Virus record (IMG/VR): IMGVR_UViG_3300045741_000359
Coordinates: 1 to 40,098 of that record
From: a virus
Reading direction: 5' to 3' (one strand)
DNA: 40,098 bases
In this document: in pieces, positions 7,256 through 15,420 of the stretch
How positions within the stretch are numbered: position 1 is the stretch's first letter
Layout: every line of letters starts with the position of its first letter
The notes under the pieces: model-generated
Told to the model about the DNA's origin: nothing
The model's input: only the letters and a program-made list of their open reading frames with translations
Databases searched by the model: none
Translations under genes and position numbers: made by a program

Positions 7256-7911
7256 CCGTTTACACCTCCGCTATCCCAGACGAAGCTGGTGTCGCCGCTT
7301 GATGGCGTGGACTTTTTCTTGAATAAATTGCCGATGTCGCTCGCGAGACCACCCTGCGCCGTATTGAACAGCGAGCTGAAAAGACCCGAGGTCTGATTGT
7401 CAGCACCGGCTGCCGGGCCGCCCGCCGAACTGGTGTAGGCCGCAGGATTGTAGTTGTGAGCTTCGTTCGCCCGGATGTTCAGCGCTTCGAGTTCAGGCGC
7501 GATGGTCGATTGCAAAGCCTGGCGCGGCACTTGGGCAGAGGCCTTCGCCTGTTCGTTGTTCACTTCGTCCTGCGCGCCCTGCGCGATCGGTTGGTTGTAA
7601 CCGAAGCCCGACATGTTCGCCCGTTGCGCGACATTCGCCTTCGCGTTGTTGAAAGCGTCGGCCGTCGATTCCATGCCTGAGGTTACAAAGTCGCGATAGA
7701 GCCCGCTCTGCGTTGGGTCGCCAGCATAAAAATAGCTGAGCGGCGCTTCGGTCGACTTGATGATCTGGTTGCGCTGGGCAGAGTCTTTGCCCGCCATCTC
7801 CAGTAGTTTTTTGTAGAGATCGGCTTGCGCTCCGCCGCCTCCGCCAAACAGGCCGCCCAGAATCGAGCCGCCCGCACTGATGCCTGCAGTGAGCAATCCC
7901 CCAAATGGCAT
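7252..7911 (-). CDS. Putative ejection protein with glycine-rich hydrophobic N terminus
   Basis: The start is placed at ATG 7911 (AGAGGGTG about 10 bp upstream, just past the previous stop), giving 219 residues. The N terminus MPFGGLLTAGISAGGSILGG plus a run of Gly is a membrane-active-looking segment seen in phage virion core and ejection proteins. The rest is helical and Asn/Gln/Ala-rich, including a block with YFYAGDPTQSGLYRDFVTSG and repeated Ala-Asn helices. It ends in a 4-bp overlap with the next gene. It is probably packaged in the capsid and delivered with DNA, by analogy only. Confidence 0.6.
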   Translation of the reverse strand: MPFGGLLTAGISAGGSILGGLFGGGGGAQADLYKKLLEMAGKDSAQRNQIIKSTEAPLSYFYAGDPTQSGLYRDFVTSGMESTADAFNNAKANVAQRANMSGFGYNQPIAQGAQDEVNNEQAKASAQVPRQALQSTIAPELEALNIRANEAHNYNPAAYTSSAGGPAAGADNQTSGLFSSLFNTAQGGLASDIGNLFKKKSTPSSGDTSFVWDSGGVNG

Positions 7912-7913
7912 GG

Positions 7914-8264
7914 CTAGTTCACCCTCTTTCCCCAAACTGTCCAGCCAAGCGGCCGCACGTTCATGCGCGTCAGCTGGCTCTGATTCTCAGTGGTGCCGAA
8001 CTGGTAGTAGTAATCGAAACCCTCAGGAAGATTCTGCTCCGCGAAGGCCTGCAGCGGCCCCCACTTGTGCTGATGACGGTGATCGGGATGGATCCACACC
8101 GGGCCGAGATGCACGACTTTGTGAATGCACTGGACGCTGACGATCTTGCCGCCTTCTTCGCCGACTGCGATCTCGCCCTCGATCGGCATGCGGCAGTTGT
8201 ATTGCTCGAAGATCGTTTTCAGCTTCGGCCACTCCGCCTTCGGCAGGATGCGATATTCGATCAC
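7914..8264 (-). CDS. GNAT-like protein in the virion gene cluster
   Basis: The 116-residue product starts with GTG 8264 (GTGA overlap). It shows a compact GNAT pattern: an N-terminal helix (KTIFEQYNCRMP), strands EGEIAVGEEGGKIVSVQCI and HLGPVWIHPDHRHQHKWGPL (the HPDHR..HKW loop sits where the acetyl-CoA pyrophosphate loop occurs), then QFGTTENQSQLTRMNVRPLG. N-acetyltransferase-like proteins do occur among the tail genes of podoviruses, but the substrate is unknown and the fold is shorter than a standard GNAT domain, so catalytic activity is uncertain. Confidence 0.6.
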   Translation of the reverse strand: MIEYRILPKAEWPKLKTIFEQYNCRMPIEGEIAVGEEGGKIVSVQCIHKVVHLGPVWIHPDHRHQHKWGPLQAFAEQNLPEGFDYYYQFGTTENQSQLTRMNVRPLGWTVWGKRVN

Positions 8265-8752
8265 CGCAGCGCTCCCTGCCCATGGGGCTCGACGGCGACA
8301 TTACGCTGCAGTTCGTCGGACTTGCCGAGCGCGTGCGATGACGGCGGAGGTGTAGGCAGCGTCGCCGCAGCACCTGGAGCAAGCGACGTCGCGCTGGCCG
8401 GCGTTGTCGGAACCGACTGCAACGCGCCGCGATACGACACCAGCGAGTAATAGCGTGTGATGCCGACGGCGCCGGTGATGTCTTCAGCCACGTTTGAGTC
8501 GCCTAGGTCGCGCTGCATTCCAGTCACTGCATCCCAGCCAGGCGTCGGCGAGATCCGCAGTAGGTAGCCATCAGCATTTTGTGCGCGGGTGAAGACGATC
8601 TGGTTTCCGCCGGCGATCGGAGTGATGACGACATTGGTTGGCGCATCGATGGGATCGCGGTTCGGCTCAAGACGCGAGACTGAGTCTTCCAGGCCTTGCA
8701 GGTATCGGTTAAGCTGGGGGTCGAGGCCAGCCGGAACTCTCGGCCGGCTCAA
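8261..8752 (-). CDS. Small virion-associated protein with FN3-like domain
   Basis: The 163-residue product starts with TTG 8752 (GGAGGG 5 bp upstream; TTGA overlap with the hub stop). An N-terminal helix (LDPQLNRYLQGLEDSVSRLE) could mediate oligomerisation. Residues about 38-125 look like a fibronectin type III or Ig-like sandwich (APTNVVITPIAGGNQIVFTR, GYLLRISPTPGW, ITRYYSLVSYRG). A Pro/Ala-rich tail follows. Position directly after the hub gene suggests a tail accessory or decoration protein. Confidence 0.6.
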   Translation of the reverse strand: MSRPRVPAGLDPQLNRYLQGLEDSVSRLEPNRDPIDAPTNVVITPIAGGNQIVFTRAQNADGYLLRISPTPGWDAVTGMQRDLGDSNVAEDITGAVGITRYYSLVSYRGALQSVPTTPASATSLAPGAAATLPTPPPSSHALGKSDELQRNVAVEPHGQGALR

Positions 8753-11406
8753 CGCTGCCCTCCAGGGTTGAAACTGGCCGAGAGTTCAAGCACGCTGCAT
8801 GGAACATCCGCGTCGGGAAACTTGATCTGCAGGCTCATTCTCCGCGCCGTCCAGTTCACCGAGTACTTCGAGCCGTAGTTGAGCGTGAGGTCGTCGAACA
8901 CCAGCGGTTTGTCGAACGTGTAGTTCTCATCGTCGACGAGATAGGCGCTCAGCCGGAATCCGCCGCCGCTTGTGACCAGGTGGCCGTCGCGGAACATCTT
9001 CGCGATGTCGGGCGAGTCGTTGCCATACCACCCACTCCACCAGAAGGCCGGCAGCTTGCGCAGCGGCGGCGCGTCGAAGGTCAGCGGCGTGCCGGTAACG
9101 TTAACTACATAACCAGCCGCTGCTACGGCCGTAGGATCGAAGTCGATGTATTGCTGCAGCCGACCGCTGACCGTGCCGAGGTAAACGCGCCAGCGTAGCA
9201 CGTCGAGATCCGGCGGAACGTTCGAGATTGTCGGATTCTTCGTTCCGCCGCCGGCGACGGGCCCAAGCTCGTCGCTCATCGCAGTCTCGCCGCCCTGCAT
9301 CGCGACCTTGACCAGGCGCAGGAAGTAATTGCCGACCGGCAGTGGGCTGGGCGGCCCGACCACCAGGCCTGTGGTCAGGCCCGAGATCGGGGCAATGGTT
9401 GAGATGCGGATCCCGTTCTTCAGGATCGACTGGAACGTGATTTCTTTCAGCGTGCCGGACTGCAGGATCATCAGATGCTGGCTGCCCTGCGAGTCTTCAT
9501 GCACCAGGATCGCATCGGCTGCAACGTCAGAGACGAAGATGCCGGCATTCGATTCGCCAGGATCCATATCGAAAAACGCGATGCGGTTCGGCGAGACCGA
9601 GCCGTCGATCGGCAGCAGCAGCACAAACCATTCGCGCTCGACAAAGTTCAGCCACTCCGCTCGCGCTGCCGTCGACTTAACCGAGTTAGTAACTCGCTTC
9701 AGCAGCGGATAGATATTCTCACTGAGCTGCTTCGGCCCGATCACGTTACCGTAGTAAGCAGCATTCCAGATCTGCACTGTGTTGTCGGAGGCGTACCAGA
9801 TCAACCCGTTCGGGGATCCCTGAATGCAGAAATGCGAGTTCGCGCCCTGGTTCCAGTTGAGCTCATCGAGGTATGCAGAAAAGCCGACGGGGTTGTTGAT
9901 GACGATGTCTTCGACAGCGCCGCGGAGGATGAACATCTCATTCGAATGCGACCAGGCAACCAACCCCTGCTGCACTGCGCCCATGCCGCGGACGTCGTCA
10001 GCTCCCACCGAAAGCCGCAGCCGATTGTTCGGAGGGAAGGATTCTTCCGGCCGTCCCAGGAAGATGCGCTCATAACCTGAGTAAGCGATGTCCTGGGGCG
10101 CGCCGGTGATACCAGCGATGAAGATCCGGTTCTGCCAGCGTGTGAGGTATTTTCCGACCGGCGGCACGTTGTTGATTAGCTGCGCCAGCGGCTGGTTAGT
10201 GAGCTTGGAGTCGTTGAAGGTGTCGTGGATCCAGAGCTGACTGAGTGGCGTCGTCTTCAGCAGGAAATAATCTCCGCCGCCCTGCAGCGTGCGGAACCAG
10301 TAGAGCGTGTCGACCTGCGAATCGCCCGATGGCGGCGCCACAGCATTAATCGTGTACAGGTTGTTAGCCTGGCCGGGCGTCTTCGCTGGCACGTTCACCG
10401 GATCCGAAGCCGTGCCGACGTGGCCCGTGACGGAATTGCCATAGGCGACGCGCCAGCTGAGGCCGGGCGCGAGAATGTTCTGCGATGCCGGCTGAATCGT
10501 TGCCGTCGCGCCCGAGAAGTCCTGGCCGAACTGGTGCCAAGTTGCGACGCCTCCGATCTGCGACTCAACAATGAAAGTCCCATTCAACGTGGCATCGGTC
10601 GCAGCGCTGATGACTACCTGGTCGCCAGCCAGCAGAGATCCTGCGAGCAGGCTGGGCGTCGAGACGCTGACCACACCATTTAGCCGCGAGACGACGGCCG
10701 CGGCATCGAGCAGCGCTTCGCCGAGCACGTTGGTGAGCGATCCGTCGGTAGTCGTCGCATTCGGGCCGTTGTTTGTCCACCTGACGGGGCTTAGCGCGAC
10801 GATCGGAAAGCTGCCATTGAACGTCGCATCGGCGGCGCCAGCAATGGTGACGACGTCGCCGATCAGGGGAGAGAAGGCGACAATTCCTCCTTGCACTGAG
10901 ACCATCGTGCCCGTCACTTGCGTCTGATTCGCGGTGCGCGTGAAGCTCACTGCTCCGGTGACGTTCCACGTCTGGCCGCTGGTAGGGGTTGGCGGCTTCT
11001 CGATGCCCCAGTTCTCGAGCGCCACGCCTGTCCACTTCAGCATCCGCTGGCCGTTCGCCATGAACAGAATGTTGTTGGAGGTGATGCACGACCACACTGC
11101 AGCGTTCAGCGGATTGTCGTCGATGAGTGTCGGCGTCAGCTGGTCGCCATCGAAGCGCCAGATCTGCGTGCCGACGGTGACGATGATCTCGCGGGTGCCG
11201 TTGGCTTGCTGGAATTCGAACATGCCGGCGTTCGAGGCCTGGCCGAGCGGCGCGGCCAAGGGAATCGGAACACGCATCTTCTCGAGCGCGCCGGATCCGG
11301 AGACGATCACGTTCACGCCATCGAGCGAGTCGTCCATGGGCACGGCCGTGGCAGTACGATACTGCTGCAGCCCGTTGAACTTCTTCACTGCTTTCGAGGG
11401 TCTCAT
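8749..11406 (-). CDS. Large beta-propeller-like tail hub / DNA-stabilisation protein
   Basis: The 885-residue protein is almost entirely beta. It opens with GLQQYRTATAVPMDDSLDGV and NVIVSGSGALEKMRVPIPL, then successive blade-like blocks (TREIIVTVGTQIWRFDGDQL, NNILFMANGQRMLKWTG, NGLIWYASDNTVQIWNAAYY, NRIAFFDMDPGESNAGIF). This layout resembles the beta-propeller packaged-DNA stabilisation or tail hub proteins of podoviruses (P22 gp10-like), but the protein is nearly twice as long, with extra Ig-like repeats around residues 155-290. It follows the adaptor gene with a 4-bp overlap, the expected position for a hub. It is the largest virion protein apart from the spike. Confidence 0.65.
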   Translation of the reverse strand: MRPSKAVKKFNGLQQYRTATAVPMDDSLDGVNVIVSGSGALEKMRVPIPLAAPLGQASNAGMFEFQQANGTREIIVTVGTQIWRFDGDQLTPTLIDDNPLNAAVWSCITSNNILFMANGQRMLKWTGVALENWGIEKPPTPTSGQTWNVTGAVSFTRTANQTQVTGTMVSVQGGIVAFSPLIGDVVTIAGAADATFNGSFPIVALSPVRWTNNGPNATTTDGSLTNVLGEALLDAAAVVSRLNGVVSVSTPSLLAGSLLAGDQVVISAATDATLNGTFIVESQIGGVATWHQFGQDFSGATATIQPASQNILAPGLSWRVAYGNSVTGHVGTASDPVNVPAKTPGQANNLYTINAVAPPSGDSQVDTLYWFRTLQGGGDYFLLKTTPLSQLWIHDTFNDSKLTNQPLAQLINNVPPVGKYLTRWQNRIFIAGITGAPQDIAYSGYERIFLGRPEESFPPNNRLRLSVGADDVRGMGAVQQGLVAWSHSNEMFILRGAVEDIVINNPVGFSAYLDELNWNQGANSHFCIQGSPNGLIWYASDNTVQIWNAAYYGNVIGPKQLSENIYPLLKRVTNSVKSTAARAEWLNFVEREWFVLLLPIDGSVSPNRIAFFDMDPGESNAGIFVSDVAADAILVHEDSQGSQHLMILQSGTLKEITFQSILKNGIRISTIAPISGLTTGLVVGPPSPLPVGNYFLRLVKVAMQGGETAMSDELGPVAGGGTKNPTISNVPPDLDVLRWRVYLGTVSGRLQQYIDFDPTAVAAAGYVVNVTGTPLTFDAPPLRKLPAFWWSGWYGNDSPDIAKMFRDGHLVTSGGGFRLSAYLVDDENYTFDKPLVFDDLTLNYGSKYSVNWTARRMSLQIKFPDADVPCSVLELSASFNPGGQR

Positions 11407-12434
11407 CCGACTCTGAACGGTGTGATCGTCTGCACGCGCTGGCGGTTCTGCAGGTTGAGTGCCTGCATGATCTGCATCTCGCGCCTAGCTGCATTCTCTT
11501 CCCAGTACTGCGCGCCTTCATACTCCTTCAGCGCGGCCTGCACTTTCCCGAGTGCGCGATCGCCGATGCATTCGACTGATCCCGCATACTGAGAGAACGG
11601 CAGCAGCGATTTGTCGAAGCGCAGCCGGCGCGGCTTCTTGGTGTAGAAGTAGCGCGGGTTGAGCGTCTGCCCTGCAGCCGGCCGGATCTCAAAGGTGGAT
11701 CCGTTGACCAGGTCGTAGCAGTAAGGCGTGTAGGTCGACTGCGTGGCGATTGACTTCTCGGCGCGGCTCATCAGCAGATCCTCGAGCGCGGCGCCCTGCC
11801 AGCGAGTCCAGGTGGTGTCGGGGTTCTGCACCTCGAGCACTTTCACGTAGAAAATATCGTCTGCGGTGTTGTTGGTCGTCGGCGGCGACTGGCTGTCAGG
11901 CTGCACTTGGAATCCGCCATCAGGTTCGGTGTAGAAGGCGCCCACCTGGTCGGGTTGGTGCGCGAAATCGATCGGGCTGTCGTTCTGCAGTCCCATGTCG
12001 AGCTGCGAGTCGCCAACGTAAAGGTTCCATCCGATCGCGCCGGCAACAAATGGCGGCGGAGTGATGCGTGCGAGATTGTTGGCCGGGATCGTCGCTTGGG
12101 TGGTTGGTGAAGGCTTGGTCTCGGATCCGCTTTCGGTGACGTAGGTATAGCCGCAGATCCAGGTGCGTGATGCGATGTTGCCGCCGGCAACCATGCCAAC
12201 GGTGAGAGTGGCAGTGGGATCGGTGATGGAGACGACGGTCGCACGTTCACTCGCCGCAGCGAATGAAACGTTCTGCACCGGGCCGCCAACGAAGCTCGAT
12301 AGGTTCACCTGCACCAGCGCGAGCCACAACGATTCGATGGCGTCGTTGACTGCGTCCGCAGCCAGGTCGTCATCGATCGTCTCGCGTGCCCACCTGACGA
12401 CACGCGCCTTCATCGATCCCAAAGTCTCTGCCAT
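11403..12434 (-). CDS. Head-tail adaptor-like protein (SU10/P22 gp4-like N terminus)
   Basis: The 343-residue protein opens with a helical module (LGSMKARVVRWARETIDDDL, then AVNDAIESLWLALVQ) characteristic of SU10-type phage adaptors that sit below the portal. The middle carries an inserted beta domain with YTYVTESGSETKPSP and GWNLYVGDSQL (FN3-like). The C-terminal part resumes the adaptor body with DLLMSRAEK, PRYFYTKKPRRLRFD and a final helix ALKEYEGAQYWEENAARREM. It is placed between the capsid-proximal genes and the hub, as expected for a neck protein. Confidence 0.65.
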   Translation of the reverse strand: MAETLGSMKARVVRWARETIDDDLAADAVNDAIESLWLALVQVNLSSFVGGPVQNVSFAAASERATVVSITDPTATLTVGMVAGGNIASRTWICGYTYVTESGSETKPSPTTQATIPANNLARITPPPFVAGAIGWNLYVGDSQLDMGLQNDSPIDFAHQPDQVGAFYTEPDGGFQVQPDSQSPPTTNNTADDIFYVKVLEVQNPDTTWTRWQGAALEDLLMSRAEKSIATQSTYTPYCYDLVNGSTFEIRPAAGQTLNPRYFYTKKPRRLRFDKSLLPFSQYAGSVECIGDRALGKVQAALKEYEGAQYWEENAARREMQIMQALNLQNRQRVQTITPFRVG

Positions 12435-12437
12435 GGA

Positions 12438-13076
12438 CTAGCTCGCTTTCTTCCTCGGCGTCTTATGCTCGGGCACTTCGGCCGCGGCCGCAGCCTGTTG
12501 CCCTTGCAGCACGCGCAGCAACTGCGCGATCTGCTCGCCCTGCTCAGCAAGCTGCTTGCGCAGCTGGGCGACTTCCATGCCCTGCGCCGATTGCTCCTCG
12601 ATCGTGACCGCACCCTGCGGGTTGATTCCGTATTTACGGATGTCGATGCCGCGGCGTTCGATCACCTCGAGGTAACGGCCCGAAGGCACTAGCGCAGTGC
12701 GACCTTCACGGCCGCGCTCGATCTGGTTCTCGCGATACTCGTTGAATGTTTGCTGGTCAGCTTCGAGCAGCGCAGCTTCGGCGAGTTGGGTCGCTTCGGC
12801 GATGCATTCTTCGTTCACATCGTCGGTGCCGAAGCGGGTGCGAACAGTCGGCACCCGAACGACGCCGGCCCACCACAGATGATCGATCACTGCCTTGGTG
12901 ATGAAGGGAACATTCACTGGCCGCGAGTCAGGAGCGCGCACCGATCCCTGGCCGGTGCCTTGCTCTTTCGGCAAATGCTCTTCCATGTTGTAGGGCACAC
13001 CTGGTTCGAGCGTGTGCAGGATCCCGTCGACGACGCAGCTGACGGGCTTCGAGTAGACGTGCAACAGCAAGTTCAT
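12438..13076 (-). CDS. Virion-cluster hypothetical protein with C-terminal coiled coil
   Basis: The 212-residue product starts at ATG 13076 (ATGA overlap with the upstream gene). The first 80 residues are beta-rich (LLLHVYSKPVSCVVDGILHT; NVPFITKAVIDHLWWAGVVR). Then comes a helical region (ECIAEATQLAEAALLEADQQ), GRYLEVIERRGID, and a final coiled coil (VAQLRKQLAEQGEQIAQLLR) ending in a Lys-rich tail. It lies between the capsid-downstream genes and the adaptor. It could be a head completion or decoration protein; the sequence gives no family. Confidence 0.6.
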   Translation of the reverse strand: MNLLLHVYSKPVSCVVDGILHTLEPGVPYNMEEHLPKEQGTGQGSVRAPDSRPVNVPFITKAVIDHLWWAGVVRVPTVRTRFGTDDVNEECIAEATQLAEAALLEADQQTFNEYRENQIERGREGRTALVPSGRYLEVIERRGIDIRKYGINPQGAVTIEEQSAQGMEVAQLRKQLAEQGEQIAQLLRVLQGQQAAAAAEVPEHKTPRKKAS

Positions 13077-13747
13077 GCCAGTATCCTTTCGCGTTTCCGC
13101 TTGTAAACTTTGGGATGCATTCCCGGGTTGATTGCATGCTTGGGTGGCGCCGGCGACTTCTTCCCAGCCTCCGCCATGCGCTCGAGCGTCTTTGCATCTT
13201 CACCGAGCGGCCGCACGCGCTCGCCGACGCGAATTGCGCGTGAGACTTCGATGTGCTGCTTGATCTGCGCGTCCGAGAGCGAGTCGACGGCGGCCAGGAC
13301 GTTGTCAGTCGAGCGCTGATCGTTCTCCTGGCGCACGCGAGCGGCGCGTTCGCGCTTGGCTTCGACGTACGCTTGGGGCGACGGCCAGCGCTGCAGATCT
13401 CCGAAGCGCAGATCCTCGAGCAGCCGTTCGATGTCGCGTTCGGAATGGCGCCAGCCAGGCAGCGCGGTGATAGTGCCGTGGAAGCCCCACTCCTTGACGA
13501 AGATGTCGAGTACAAAGCAATTCATCTCGTAGTCGAAGCGCATCGAGAGCAGCGGATCGAACTGCTTGATCCGTCTCTGCACCCAGGCCGGCACCTGCTT
13601 CACTCCGTCCTCGAGGTGCGCCATCATGTCCTGCGCTTTGCGCACGGCCGCGGTGCGCATGGGCACGTCGTCGAGCTGGTGAGCAACATCGATCTGAGCC
13701 ATCACCTGGTTGGTGACGTAGCGTCCGAGAGTTATTTCGCCGTACAT
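13073..13747 (-). CDS. Hypothetical protein downstream of capsid gene
   Basis: Translation is taken from ATG 13747 (GATGGGG 6 bp upstream), giving 224 residues; upstream of this ATG the frame is non-coding in character. Features: VTNQVMAQIDVAHQLDDVPM (helix), FDPLLSMRFDYEMNCFVLD (beta), VKEWGFHGTITALPGWRHSE, then a highly charged helix with AYVEAKRERAARVRQENDQR and a basic C terminus (HPKVYKRKRERIL). The start overlaps the 3' end of a small upstream ORF by 16 bp. Function unknown; probably head-associated by position. Confidence 0.65.
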   Translation of the reverse strand: MYGEITLGRYVTNQVMAQIDVAHQLDDVPMRTAAVRKAQDMMAHLEDGVKQVPAWVQRRIKQFDPLLSMRFDYEMNCFVLDIFVKEWGFHGTITALPGWRHSERDIERLLEDLRFGDLQRWPSPQAYVEAKRERAARVRQENDQRSTDNVLAAVDSLSDAQIKQHIEVSRAIRVGERVRPLGEDAKTLERMAEAGKKSPAPPKHAINPGMHPKVYKRKRERILA

Positions 13748-13890
13748 GTTTTCCCCATCAGGAAGAGCCTGCCGCGCCATTCGACGAGGATCCCGTCGCT
13801 CGAGCGCCAGCGTGAAGTGTCGGGCCACCAGAGCTTGGTCATGCGATACCAGAGCCCGGTGACGTTGATGTCGAGGTGGCGGTTCAGCAT
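13732..13890 (-). CDS. Small Trp-rich 52-residue ORF after the capsid gene
   Basis: ATG 13890 to TAA 13732 encodes 52 residues with unusual Trp/Arg content: NVTGLWYRMTKLWWPDTSRW, then DGILVEWRGRLFLMGKTCTA. The pattern of alternating strands and a DG turn looks like a small folded beta protein rather than noise, and it fills the otherwise empty gap between the capsid hairpin and the next gene, overlapping the latter by 16 bp. There is no clear ribosome site, which lowers confidence. It is too short for common length cut-offs. Confidence 0.45.
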   Translation of the reverse strand: MLNRHLDINVTGLWYRMTKLWWPDTSRWRSSDGILVEWRGRLFLMGKTCTAK

Positions 13891-13903
13891 TACGATGTGA
13901 AGA

Positions 13904-13935
13904 TCTGGACTGGCCCCCCGAAGAGCCAGTCCAGA
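13904..13935 (-). other. Stable RNA hairpin immediately after the capsid gene
   Basis: TCTGGACTGGC and its exact complement GCCAGTCCAGA form an 11-bp perfect stem with a 10-nt loop, 19 bp beyond the capsid stop. No U tract follows on the minus strand, so it is more likely an mRNA stabiliser, attenuator or partial terminator that raises capsid transcript levels relative to distal genes. Confidence 0.7.
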
Positions 13936-13953
13936 AGGTTAGACTCCACCAAC

Positions 13954-15387
13954 TTAAAGAGTTGGGGGAGCAGTTTGAAAGTCCGTGGAAACCGTAAAAT
14001 TCTTCATTACTCCCCACGCACTCCGCTGAATGGTTCCGATCTGGTGATACCAGCGCAGCAAGCCGGCTTCGGCGTCAGCGATGCCGGATGAACCCGTGAT
14101 GCGAGTCCAGGTTCCGGCTTCGTCGTCAGCCATCGACAGCGGCAGCGCTTCGAACTTCTTCATGGTCTCGCCGGCGCCGGCGTAGATGCGATCGGGGCGA
14201 AGATCTTTCGCTTCGACCATCGGACGGCCGCCGAAGGAGTACACGGAGAAGCCCAAGTCCAGCGCCTTTTTCGCGAGCGAGCCTTGCGGCCAGGTCACGT
14301 CATAGCGCAGGGTGGTGGTGGCGATCGAGACGTACTGGTTGATCTGCGCCGAAGGCACGAGCAACACATCCGCCGGGATTCCGCCACGGTTGGTGATGAA
14401 CTGCATCAGCTGCTGCAGCAGGGCCGGCGACATAGCGACGGCGCCCACGTCCTTCAGGTACGACTGCCACGCAGTCTGCGCAGCCACTGAAGGATCGAGC
14501 CCCTGGATCGCGCCGGTGTTTGAGACGAGCGAGACCAGGCCTTCTGCAGCGATGGGGAAGACGCCCACGGTCAGGGCAGCTTCGCCAGCCAGGTAGACAG
14601 CATTGCCGTTGGTCGCAGTGCCGGGCACGGTGACCACGCGGGTGCCGTAGTTGATCGCGGTAATGACCGAGTTTGTGATGGTGTTGGCACCGCCACCGAC
14701 CGGGCCGCAATCGATCGGCATGTTCACGCGCAGATAGATTGCTGCCGGCAGGTTGCCAGCGTTGTCTGCGGTGAACGAACCGGCGCCAGCGCCCGTGACC
14801 TGGGCCAGCTGGCCGCCACGCTCTGCGCCTGAGATGACGAGGTTGACGTGCGAGACGATGTCCTTCATGTCGAACTTCGCCTCGAGCGCTTTCGCCTGCA
14901 TGAAGGCTCGCGTGTCGCCCTTGGTCAGGTTTTCGGCCTGGCCCGTGATGGTCACCGGAACGTAGGCATACTTCAGTGACACCGTCGACTGTGCGAGATT
15001 CTGAGTACCGGCGGAGCCTACGCCCTGGTTACCTGGCTGAGAACCGGTGCCCGCATACTCTGCGCGGTAACCCATGTTCCAGTTGGGACCGAGTCGGGCG
15101 AGGAAGGTCCAGCCGCGAAGCCCGATGTTATTCACTGGCTTCGCCATCTTGGATCCGTCCTCGAACAGGTTGATGATGTTGGCTTCGGTTGAAACCTGAT
15201 CCTGCAGGGCGCCATATACCTGCTTGGCGTCTGCGAGGAAGGTCGTCGAGTTCACGTCCATCGGGAACACTCCCGCGAACATGGCCTCAGAGAAGGGGCG
15301 CGGTGCGAACAGCCGCATGAATGCGTAGACGACGAGCACCAGGCTCGTCAGCATCCATGACGCTGTCAGTTGGAAAAGACGTTTCAT
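13954..15387 (-). CDS. Major capsid protein, HK97-fold type, with hydrophobic N-terminal leader
   Basis: The 477-residue protein follows the scaffold gene and carries the expected layout: N-terminal arm (STTFLADAKQVYGALQDQVS, TEANIINLFEDGSKM), E-loop/P-domain region (RGWTFLARLGPNWNMGYRAE, then a Gly-rich segment, SLKYAYVPVTITGQAENLTK), spine-helix region (AFMQAKALEAKFDMKDIVSH), an inserted beta region (about 190-290) and A-domain elements (PADVLLVPSAQINQYVSI, DLGFSVYSFGGRPMVEAKDL). GGAG lies 9 bp before ATG 15387. Unusually the protein opens with MKRLF and a 20-residue hydrophobic segment (ASWMLTSLVLVVYAFM) that looks like a signal anchor. A later start (Met near residue 43) would remove it but lacks a ribosome site. 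Confidence 0.85.
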   Translation of the reverse strand: MKRLFQLTASWMLTSLVLVVYAFMRLFAPRPFSEAMFAGVFPMDVNSTTFLADAKQVYGALQDQVSTEANIINLFEDGSKMAKPVNNIGLRGWTFLARLGPNWNMGYRAEYAGTGSQPGNQGVGSAGTQNLAQSTVSLKYAYVPVTITGQAENLTKGDTRAFMQAKALEAKFDMKDIVSHVNLVISGAERGGQLAQVTGAGAGSFTADNAGNLPAAIYLRVNMPIDCGPVGGGANTITNSVITAINYGTRVVTVPGTATNGNAVYLAGEAALTVGVFPIAAEGLVSLVSNTGAIQGLDPSVAAQTAWQSYLKDVGAVAMSPALLQQLMQFITNRGGIPADVLLVPSAQINQYVSIATTTLRYDVTWPQGSLAKKALDLGFSVYSFGGRPMVEAKDLRPDRIYAGAGETMKKFEALPLSMADDEAGTWTRITGSSGIADAEAGLLRWYHQIGTIQRSAWGVMKNFTVSTDFQTAPPTL

Positions 15388-15420
15388 GCGAATTGTCTCC
15401 GCCAGGGGGCCGGGCCCGAG

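Noticed and set aside
10565-11521. Minus-strand ORF of 318 codons
   Set aside because: Arg/His/Ser-rich alternative frame of the hub and adaptor genes, without protein character.
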